A stretch of 6,585 nucleotides of DNA, taken from positions 1 through 6,585 of the forward strand of contig CAKPXW010000096.1 in the NCBI GenBank assembly GCA_934202505.1. The letters are read 5' to 3'. Source of the stretch: an uncultured Bacilli bacterium. Lineage in GTDB: Bacteria > Bacillota_I > Bacilli_A > RFN20 > CAG-631. The position numbers and the translations under genes were made by a program. This document shows positions 1 to 5,746 of the stretch, in pieces (position 1 is the stretch's first letter; the number at the start of each line of letters is the position of its first letter). The notes beneath the pieces were generated by a model. It was given only the letters and a program-made list of their open reading frames with translations. It made no database searches and was not told where the DNA came from.

Positions 1-862
1 TAGCAATTTGAGTGGCTTTTGCTTTAAATAGTCTTCCTAGAACATCATTCATAAAATCTTTATATATAAGTAAAAATATAAAGAAGATAAAGGCAGCAAA
101 TACATTAAATAACAAGTGAATAAGTGAGGCTCTTTTAGCATTAGGTGTTGCTCCAAAAGAAGATAAAAGTGCAGTAATACATGTTCCAATGTTTGTTCCA
201 ATAATAACAAATAAAATAGAGTTTCCACCATTTCCAATGCTAATTCCTGCGGAAACCATTGAAATAATTAAGGTTGTTACAGCTGCCGATGATTGCAGTA
301 TAGCAGTAATTATTATCCCAATTAATAGTAATAATATTGGATTTTCAATTGATTTTAAAAGGTTAGTAAATGTAGGTGCATCTTTAAAGACATCCATTGA
401 GTTTTGCATAATATCAAGTGATAAAAATATAAGACCAAAGCCAGCAATAGCAAGGCCTAAAGACTTATATCTTTCTTTTTTACAAACCATATTTATAACC
501 ATGCCAATGGCAGTAAATAAAATGGCGTATGAACTTATATTGAATGATTGTAAAGCAACTATTTGAGCAGTTATAGTAGAGCCAATATTTGCTCCCATAA
601 TAATTGCACTAGCTTGAAACAAATTCATTACTCCTGAATTTACAAAACCTACGACCATTACTGTAGTAATAGATGAAGATTGAAGTAAAGCAGTTATTAT
701 AAGCCCAACGCCAACACCAACAAAACGATTAGATGTTTTTGAAAATAAATGTCTAAGACTTTTACTTGCAACTTTTTCAATGTTCTCTGATAATAGTTTG
801 AAGGCTATTAAAAAAGCTCCAAGTCCAGCTAATAGTTCAATTATAGCAAATAAAATTTCCAA
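1..862 (-). CDS. Na/Pi cotransporter family membrane protein (5' part; 3' end beyond window)
   Basis: The first 287 residues are visible and the rest runs off the left edge. The protein is a strongly hydrophobic integral membrane protein with the duplicated signature of the Na+/phosphate cotransporter family (PF02690, NptA/YjbB-like). Repeat one has QSSS at residues 61-64 followed by GANIGST at 90-96. Repeat two has QSSA at 190-193 followed by GTNIGT at 222-227. In this family the paired QSS motifs form the substrate and sodium site, so sodium-coupled phosphate uptake or efflux is the likely role. Many relatives are about 550 residues long with a C-terminal PhoU-like domain, which would lie outside the window. 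The start is TTG (862-860), chosen because AAAGGAG at 877-871 sits 8 nt upstream. An in-frame GTG at 871-869 overlaps that ribosome binding site and is unlikely. The gene lies 87 nt downstream of the helicase on the same strand. The family call is firm; substrate and direction are inferred. Confidence 0.9.
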   Translation of the reverse strand, partial: MEILFAIIELLAGLGAFLIAFKLLSENIEKVASKSLRHLFSKTSNRFVGVGVGLIITALLQSSSITTVMVVGFVNSGVMNLFQASAIIMGANIGSTITAQIVALQSFNISSYAILFTAIGMVINMVCKKERYKSLGLAIAGFGLIFLSLDIMQNSMDVFKDAPTFTNLLKSIENPILLLLIGIIITAILQSSAAVTTLIISMVSAGISIGNGGNSILFVIIGTNIGTCITALLSSFGATPNAKRASLIHLLFNVFAAFIFFIFLLIYKDFMNDVLGRLFKAKATQIA

Positions 863-893
863 TTTAACCACTCCTTTATTTAACTATGAAATG

Positions 894-936
894 ATTATAA
901 AAGAAACTTTATAATAATAAAAGAAAAAAATGAAAA
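894..936 (-). promoter_or_regulatory. Candidate promoter(s) for the Na/Pi transporter gene
   Basis: The 87-nt gap between the helicase stop and the transporter start holds two weak sigma-A-like options on the minus strand. One is TTTTCA (936-931), a 17-nt spacer, then TATAAA (913-908). The other is a perfect TATAAT (899-894) with only a poor TTTTAT at the -35 position (922-917). I see no hairpin terminator for the helicase here, so read-through from the upstream operon is also possible. The region is so A+T-rich that such matches arise easily by chance. Confidence 0.3.
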
Positions 937-949
937 TAATGAAAAATGC

Positions 950-3574
950 TTATTTATTCTGCAAATTTTTCTTAAGTAAAACTTGCTTTGTATAAATTTT
1001 GCAATCTTTATAAAGATGTCTATCTATAAATTGAATATAAATTACAATAGTTTTTCCGTTTTCACTTTTAGCAAAAATTGTTTGGAATCTACCAAAATAA
1101 AAATTCATAGCTTTGGCAAAAATATGAACGCTTTCTTTATTTTTCTTAAAAATATCAGGAACAATAAAAAATTCTCTTCTTAAAATGTTCCTTGGCCTAC
1201 AAATAAGATATCTTGGTTGATAGACAACATTTAACATTTGTCTAATACAATCAGAAAAAATATTTTGTTCATATGTTGAAGCATTTTTTAAATAAATACC
1301 TAAAGTATTCAAGTTTTCATGAAAAGCTACAACTTTTATTTTATTTGATTTAATAATTTCTTTATTTATTAAAGCTTTTTTAACAGCTTTACCTATATAT
1401 TTTAGGTGAATTCTTTTGGTTATTTGAATAATCATTCGTAAAACATTAGAAAGTAATTGTAAAAATACTAAAGATAATAAAATAAAAAGAATAATGTTAT
1501 CAATTGTTTGATTGAACAAATTAAATTCACGATTTACATTGTTAAACAATTGATATAAAAGCACCATTAATACACCATATAAAATAGATGATGCTAGAGC
1601 AATGAAAAAAGAAGATGATTTTTTTATTCTTTTTGCACTGATATAAGTGATTTTTACAAATTGTTCAACACTTAAAGCATTATCAATACAATTTTTCCAA
1701 TTACTTGTTGTTTTTTCTCGGTAAATTGCCTCTTTTTGCATTCTATTATTTTCAAGTTGCATATCTAAAGTAGTACGCGGTAAATTTGAAATTTTTAAAC
1801 GTTCAATCCCGTTTTCAATAGTTTTTCCATCATAAGAAACACCAACAAATGAAGAAAATCTCTTTTTCACATTATTAAAATCTTCGTTAAATTCGATATC
1901 ATAAGGGTTTAAACAAATAAGATGCCAAATATTAGATACTTTTAAAGGGTTGTTTTTGTCAATTCTTATTGCTCTACCTCTTGTTTGATTAGATATAACA
2001 TATGAACCAATGAAACTGGCCATAATTAAAGTGTTAATACATGGAGAATCCCACCCTTCTCCTAATAATGATTTTGTACCAACTACAACATTAATTATTC
2101 CTTTTTGAAATAATGAAGTTATAAAGGAAACAATTTTTTTTCTATTACTTTGTTTAATGATTAATTCAACATAATTAGTGTCGTTTATTTCATCATATTC
2201 AAAATAAGGAGCAATATCCATAACATTTTTAGGAACAATGCAAATACTACCAGTAAGTAAACACAAAGTAATTCCTTTTATATTTTCTCTTCTTAAATGT
2301 TCGAAAATAGGTACAGCGCCAAAAGAATTTATTTCATTGCTTAAATTGTTAATATATTGTTTGGTTTTTATTTTTATATAATCAGATAGTACTAAACATC
2401 TTAAGTTATCTTTTAATGAAGCATTTTCATAACGTATTATTTCACTAATAGAATTTAATTTTGAAATACTACCACCTAATATTTTATCAATTCTTTCATC
2501 ATGAGATAAATTTACTTTTCTTTTATTTGTCACTCCAAGAGAAGCAAATTCTTTTTTTATGGAAAGTAGTTTTTTATCATTTGGATAAGAATTGCTATCA
2601 TCAAAAAGCACATTTTGCATCAATATTTCAAATTGTTTAATAGTTAAAGGTTTTACATTAGTAAGAAGTTTAGTGACCATATCAAGTTTTACATTATTTT
2701 CATGAAAATAAGATATTAAAGCTTGATAATAAGGAGCATTCCTATATAAAGCTTTTTTTAATTCTTTTTTGTTAGTATAAATGTTATTTTGTTTGATTAT
2801 TTCCAATAGTTCTGGATCATTTTTATATTTATAAAACACTTTTTTTCCATATGAATAATATTTCAAGATTTCTTTTTCTTCATTTTTACAAGGCATTGAA
2901 TAATAAATAAAATCTTGATGTGGGCATAGATTATGATCTTTAATCAATTCTGGAACGAAAATTTCATCATCAATAGGGCCACATAAGTCAATATATCTTT
3001 GCCATTCATTAGATGATGAGTCATATGGTGGTGTAGCTGTAAGTGAAATAATTTTTACTCCTTGTATATGAGAAATTGTTGTTTCAAGTACTTTCCACCA
3101 TTCACTTCTTAAATGATGACATTCATCTAAACAAATTGTTTTTATATTATTATTGTCTAAGAATTCAAATAGATTAAAACTAGAATAATCATTTTCTTCT
3201 TCTATGAATTTTTCTTCATCTTCAACAACTTCTTTTATTTTTTTAAATGCACTATATAAAGCTTGATAAGTTATACATGTAATGGGTTTGAAATTCATTA
3301 AATCATTAGATATATACGTATCAGCATCAACATTATTTGCAAAATTCTCTTTAAAACGTAAGATCCATTGTTCACGAATGGTAATGCTAGGTGTCAAAAC
3401 TAAACTTGCACTATTTAATTTTAAGATTAATTCAAGTCCTAAAATTGTTTTCCCAGAACCAGGAGCTGCTACGATATGAATTTTATCGTTGCCTAAGAAA
3501 TCGGCAAGATTGTCAAGTGTTCTTTTTTGATATGGTCGATAAGTACCATTAAAGTGAATTTTATCATCAAACAT
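950..3574 (-). CDS. SF2 DEAD/DEAH-type helicase with C-terminal transmembrane hairpin
   Basis: This 874-residue protein is a superfamily 2 helicase/translocase of the ResIII/SSL2 (COG1061) type. Visible motifs are a Q-like RPYQ (13-16), Walker A APGSGKT (37-43), motif II as DECH (150-153), motif III SLTATPP (177-183), motif V GEGWDSP (505-511) and motif VI QTRGRAIR (530-537). All expected ATPase and arginine-finger residues are present, so it should be active. About 200 residues (184-390) separate the RecA lobes. After the second lobe, two hydrophobic helices at about 655-677 and 693-715 form a hairpin. Basic residues flank both outer sides (KRIKK at 648-652, TKRIH at 719-723), which predicts that the helicase and the C-terminal 150 residues are both cytosolic. 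The C-terminal part has a PRYLICRPRN segment (787-796) and is not a domain I can name. The ATG follows AGGAGG by 10 nt. It is the third gene of an apparent operon, 26 nt after the methyltransferase. DNA versus RNA substrate is unknown; I see no nuclease motif. A defence or repair role would be speculation. Confidence 0.88.
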   Translation of the reverse strand: MFDDKIHFNGTYRPYQKRTLDNLADFLGNDKIHIVAAPGSGKTILGLELILKLNSASLVLTPSITIREQWILRFKENFANNVDADTYISNDLMNFKPITCITYQALYSAFKKIKEVVEDEEKFIEEENDYSSFNLFEFLDNNNIKTICLDECHHLRSEWWKVLETTISHIQGVKIISLTATPPYDSSSNEWQRYIDLCGPIDDEIFVPELIKDHNLCPHQDFIYYSMPCKNEEKEILKYYSYGKKVFYKYKNDPELLEIIKQNNIYTNKKELKKALYRNAPYYQALISYFHENNVKLDMVTKLLTNVKPLTIKQFEILMQNVLFDDSNSYPNDKKLLSIKKEFASLGVTNKRKVNLSHDERIDKILGGSISKLNSISEIIRYENASLKDNLRCLVLSDYIKIKTKQYINNLSNEINSFGAVPIFEHLRRENIKGITLCLLTGSICIVPKNVMDIAPYFEYDEINDTNYVELIIKQSNRKKIVSFITSLFQKGIINVVVGTKSLLGEGWDSPCINTLIMASFIGSYVISNQTRGRAIRIDKNNPLKVSNIWHLICLNPYDIEFNEDFNNVKKRFSSFVGVSYDGKTIENGIERLKISNLPRTTLDMQLENNRMQKEAIYREKTTSNWKNCIDNALSVEQFVKITYISAKRIKKSSSFFIALASSILYGVLMVLLYQLFNNVNREFNLFNQTIDNIILFILLSLVFLQLLSNVLRMIIQITKRIHLKYIGKAVKKALINKEIIKSNKIKVVAFHENLNTLGIYLKNASTYEQNIFSDCIRQMLNVVYQPRYLICRPRNILRREFFIVPDIFKKNKESVHIFAKAMNFYFGRFQTIFAKSENGKTIVIYIQFIDRHLYKDCKIYTKQVLLKKNLQNK

Positions 3575-3584
3575 TTCAATCTTT

Positions 3585-3590
3585 CCTCCT
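3585..3590 (-). promoter_or_regulatory. Strong ribosome binding site of the helicase gene
   Basis: The minus strand reads AGAAGGAGG ending at 3585, which is near-perfect anti-16S complementarity. It lies 10 nt before the ATG at 3574, in the 26-nt gap after the methyltransferase stop. It supports the chosen start and implies independent, efficient translation initiation within the polycistronic message. This contrasts with the methyltransferase gene upstream, which lacks such a site. Confidence 0.8.
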
Positions 3591-3600
3591 TCTTAAATAT

Positions 3601-4167
3601 TTATTTTTTTTCAATTAAAGCAATGCCATCTCCAATATTTAAATATGAAACTGTAAAGTCAGTAAGATCTGCAAGATAAGTTTTTAATTCTTCAATTTTT
3701 TCATCATAAAATTTTGCTTTTTTAGGATTTACAACTTTTTTGAAATCTTGTAATAAAATATTGTCAATAATAATAACGCCATTTTCTTTTAGGTTATCTT
3801 TGTATTTTTCAAAAAATGCAATATTTTTAGCTTTTGCAGCATCTATGAAAATTACATCAAATTTTAAAGATATAAAAATATTTAAGGCATCATCACAAAT
3901 AGCGCTTACTTTACTTTCAAGATTAAAATCTTGAATGTTCTTCTTGCATAATTCATAACGCTCTTGATTATGTTCAATTGTAGTTACATATACATTATCT
4001 ATCATCCCAAGAGAAACACTTGTATATCCGATAGCACTGCCAATTTCTAAAATGTCATGATAATTATTTTGAATTATCAGTTTTTTTAAATATTCAACGA
4101 AATCTTTTCTTGCTATTGGCACAAAATTCTTTTTAGCATATTCTTCAATTTCTTCTAATGTTTTCAT
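3601..4167 (-). CDS. trmR: TrmR-type tRNA 5-hydroxyuridine methyltransferase (O-methyltransferase family 3)
   Basis: This is a 188-residue SAM-dependent O-methyltransferase of the family that includes Bacillus subtilis TrmR (YrrM). That enzyme methylates 5-hydroxyuridine at wobble position 34 of tRNA to 5-methoxyuridine. The SAM-binding motif I is LEIGSAIGY (40-48). E65 in TIEHNQER is the likely ribose-binding acid. FIDAAK (107-112) supplies D109, and IIDN (133-136) supplies D135 and N136; these are the expected metal ligands of the family. VPIAR near the N-terminus (16-20) and GDGIAL near the C-terminus (179-184) also fit TrmR-type proteins. It is about 30 residues shorter than the Bacillus protein, mostly at the N-terminus. 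The ATG overlaps the stop codon of the preceding guanylate-kinase-like gene by 4 nt (ATGA), and no Shine-Dalgarno sequence is visible, so translational coupling is likely. The family is firm. The tRNA substrate is inferred, since small-molecule (catechol-type) O-methyltransferases share the fold. Confidence 0.83.
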   Translation of the reverse strand: MKTLEEIEEYAKKNFVPIARKDFVEYLKKLIIQNNYHDILEIGSAIGYTSVSLGMIDNVYVTTIEHNQERYELCKKNIQDFNLESKVSAICDDALNIFISLKFDVIFIDAAKAKNIAFFEKYKDNLKENGVIIIDNILLQDFKKVVNPKKAKFYDEKIEELKTYLADLTDFTVSYLNIGDGIALIEKK

Positions 4168-4700
4168 AATTTAATTGCTTTTATATATAAACTATAGATT
4201 TTATCAGTTAAAGCTTCAACTGATTCTTTTTCACTATTTATATAATAAGTTATTCCTTCTATCTTATTTTTATCAAATGCTATTTCATCATTTTCTAATC
4301 TTGTTAAAATGCTTTCAACTTTATCTTTACGTAAGATCATTCTTTCTTTTCTAGTTTGCTTTGAACATTCTAAGAAAAAAGAAATAATATGACTATCATG
4401 TAATTTTAAAAATGACTTAAATCCATTTGGATCAACAACAATACATTTATCATCAGATATATCTTTTTTTGCTGTCCCATAATAATTATTATTATAAAAT
4501 GTTGTTTCTACAAAGAAGTTTTCCTTTTCTAATTCTTTAAAAGAACTTTCACTGATAAAGTTATAATCAATTTTATCAATTTCATTTTCTCTTTTTTTTC
4601 TTGTTGTATAGGTTACAACCTTTTTTATATTATATTTACACATCAATTTTTTGGCTATTTCTGTTTTTCCTGATGCACTAGGTCCAATTAAAACAAGCAT
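4164..4700 (-). CDS. Guanylate kinase-like P-loop protein, possible second gmk paralogue
   Basis: This 178-residue protein has a guanylate kinase fold; guanylate kinase phosphorylates GMP to GDP with ATP. Numbered from the chosen ATG, the P-loop is GPSASGKT (6-13). The GMP-binding segment TYTTRKKR (30-37) keeps both arginines (R34, R37) and has Thr in place of the usual first Ser. Y46, E65, Y74 and T76 match the other canonical GMP contacts, as does D90 in VVDPNG. Lid arginines occur at 117, 120, 124 and 134. It is shorter than typical Gmk (about 205 residues) and does not have the usual Gmk neighbours (rpoZ, priA), so it may be a paralogue rather than the essential enzyme. The ATG at 4700-4698 is chosen because AAAGGAG (4716-4710) lies 9 nt upstream. 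An in-frame TTG at 4709 directly abuts that site and cannot be used with it. It is the first gene of the leftward operon and overlaps trmR by 4 nt. Confidence 0.8.
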   Translation of the reverse strand: MLVLIGPSASGKTEIAKKLMCKYNIKKVVTYTTRKKRENEIDKIDYNFISESSFKELEKENFFVETTFYNNNYYGTAKKDISDDKCIVVDPNGFKSFLKLHDSHIISFFLECSKQTRKERMILRKDKVESILTRLENDEIAFDKNKIEGITYYINSEKESVEALTDKIYSLYIKAIKL

Positions 4701-4724
4701 TAATTTCAACTCCTTTGTTCAAAT

Positions 4725-4753
4725 ATTATAGCATTTTTTAATTATTTTTGAAA
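4725..4753 (-). promoter_or_regulatory. Candidate extended -10 promoter for the gmk-like/trmR/helicase operon
   Basis: The minus strand carries a perfect TATAAT at 4730-4725, preceded by TGC, which makes an extended -10 element (TGnTATAAT). A weak -35, TTTCAA, sits at 4753-4748 with a 17-nt spacer. Transcription would begin near 4718, giving a short leader of about 18 nt that contains the AAAGGAG ribosome binding site. An extended -10 compensates for a poor -35 in sigma-A promoters, so this is the best-supported promoter in the window. Confidence 0.6.
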
Positions 4754-4762
4754 TTTATATTG

Positions 4763-4786
4763 TTATTTTAATGATAATTAAAATAA
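4763..4786. repeat. Perfect 10-bp inverted repeat between the divergent promoters
   Basis: The arms TTATTTTAAT (4763-4772) and ATTAAAATAA (4777-4786) are exact reverse complements around a GATA centre. The repeat ends 4 nt before the candidate -35 of the DegV gene and 9 nt upstream of the -35 of the leftward operon. It could be an operator for a dimeric regulator acting on either side. It is made only of A and T apart from one G at the centre, so chance is a real alternative. It lacks the GC stem and T-run expected of a terminator. Confidence 0.35.
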
Positions 4787-4790
4787 AAAC

Positions 4791-4819
4791 TTGCACAACA
4801 AAATAATTTTATATAAAAT
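4791..4819 (+). promoter_or_regulatory. Candidate promoter of the DegV-family/BaiN-like operon
   Basis: TTGCAC (4791-4796) and TAAAAT (4814-4819, five of six to the -10 consensus) are separated by 17 nt. Transcription would start near 4826, about 25 nt before the ATG, leaving room for the TTGGAGG ribosome binding site at 4838-4844. The -35 keeps only the TTG core and one could also read TATAAA at 4812, so the exact elements are uncertain. It is the only reasonable promoter for the rightward genes here. Confidence 0.42.
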
Positions 4820-4850
4820 TAAAATGATATTATTAAATTGGAGGATATTT

Positions 4851-5732
4851 ATGAGTAAAATTATTATTTGTAGTGATAGTACAAACGATTTATCAAAAGA
4901 ATTATTAGAAAAACATGACATTCAAATTATTCCATTATATGTATGTTTTAAAGATAAAATGTATAAAGATGGCGTTGACATTAACACTAAGCAATTATAT
5001 GAACATGTAGAAAAAGATGGCGTTTTACCAAAATCATCTGCTACTTCTCCAGAAGATTTTATGAAGTTTTTTGAAAAGAATATTGGTAAAGAAGGAAATG
5101 ATGTTATTTATACTGGAATTGGATCAAAATTATCATCAACTTTACAAAATGCCAATATTGCTAAAATGTCTATGGATGAAGAAATGGCTAAGCATATTTA
5201 TTTGATTGATTCTGAAAATTTATCAACAGGAATTGGGCTTCTTTTATTAAAAATGGTAGAATTTAGAGATAAAGGAATGACTGCTCAAGAAATTGTTGAT
5301 AAGGTAACGCCTTTAGTAAAAAAAGTACGTTCTCAATTTTCTATTAAAACACTTGAATATTTATATAAAGGTGGAAGATGCTCTTCATTGACTAAGTTTT
5401 TTGGAACTCTTGCGAGAATAAGACCTATTTTACGTGTAATTGATGGAAAAATCATTGCTAATGAAAAAGTAATGGGAAAATATGAAAAAGCTCTTGATTT
5501 GCAAATCAATGATTTAGTTAATAGTTTAGACAATATGGATCTTGAAAATGTTATGATTACACATTCAATGGCAGATGAAGAAGCAAAATATATATTAGAG
5601 CATATGCCTACAGTTGCAAAAGAAAAAGTAAAACATTTTTATATTACTAATGCAGGATGTGTTATTTCAACTCATTGTGGCCCTCATACTATCGGTATTT
5701 TATACATAAAAAATGATGAAGTAATAAAATAA
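4851..5732 (+). CDS. DegV family fatty-acid-binding protein (FakB-like)
   Basis: This 293-residue cytosolic protein has the normal DegV-family length (about 280-290). DegV/FakB proteins hold a long-chain fatty acid and, when paired with FakA kinase, present it for phosphorylation to acyl-phosphate for phospholipid synthesis. Family landmarks in order are SDSTNDL (8-14), KSSATSP (61-67), GIGSKLSST (89-97), IDSENLSTG (119-127), LYKGGRCS (171-178), RPIL (191-194) and the C-terminal HCGPHTIG (275-282). T65 and the serines of GSKLSST are where the family usually binds the carboxylate. The last motif differs from the common HTGPGALG, with His replacing the second Gly. The ATG at 4851 is chosen because GGAGG (4840-4844) lies 6 nt upstream and the protein then begins MSKIIICSDST, as in relatives. 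In-frame upstream codons at 4791 (TTG, inside the likely -35) and 4824 (ATG, no ribosome binding site) are rejected. No fakA is visible, so membership of a working Fak system is inferred. Confidence 0.92.
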   Translation: MSKIIICSDSTNDLSKELLEKHDIQIIPLYVCFKDKMYKDGVDINTKQLYEHVEKDGVLPKSSATSPEDFMKFFEKNIGKEGNDVIYTGIGSKLSSTLQNANIAKMSMDEEMAKHIYLIDSENLSTGIGLLLLKMVEFRDKGMTAQEIVDKVTPLVKKVRSQFSIKTLEYLYKGGRCSSLTKFFGTLARIRPILRVIDGKIIANEKVMGKYEKALDLQINDLVNSLDNMDLENVMITHSMADEEAKYILEHMPTVAKEKVKHFYITNAGCVISTHCGPHTIGILYIKNDEVIK

Positions 5733-5746
5733 AGAAGGAATATTAA

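Noticed and set aside
189..566. Open plus-strand frame of 125 codons
   Set aside because: It lies antisense inside the Na/Pi transporter gene, whose minus-strand frame carries the paired QSS family motifs. The plus-strand product has no recognisable domain and no ribosome binding site.
863..949. Rho-independent terminator after the helicase gene
   Set aside because: The gap contains A and T runs but no inverted repeat with a stable stem, so no terminator can be called.
950..3574. Helicase as the motor subunit of a restriction system or a named defence system
   Set aside because: No nuclease motif, no DNA methyltransferase or specificity subunit and no known defence partner is present. The adjacent methyltransferase is of the TrmR O-methyltransferase type, not a DNA methylase.
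4701..4709. TTG start at 4709 for the guanylate-kinase-like gene
   Set aside because: The TTG immediately abuts the AAAGGAG ribosome binding site with no spacer. The ATG at 4700 has a proper 9-nt spacing and begins just before the P-loop strand, as in relatives.
4791..4850. Extended N-terminus of the DegV protein from TTG 4791 or ATG 4824
   Set aside because: The TTG falls within the likely -35 element and neither codon has a ribosome binding site. The ATG at 4851 has GGAGG 6 nt upstream and gives the usual family N-terminus.
5333..5533. Open minus-strand frame of 66 codons inside the DegV gene
   Set aside because: It is fully antisense to a well-supported family gene and has no domain or start signal of its own.
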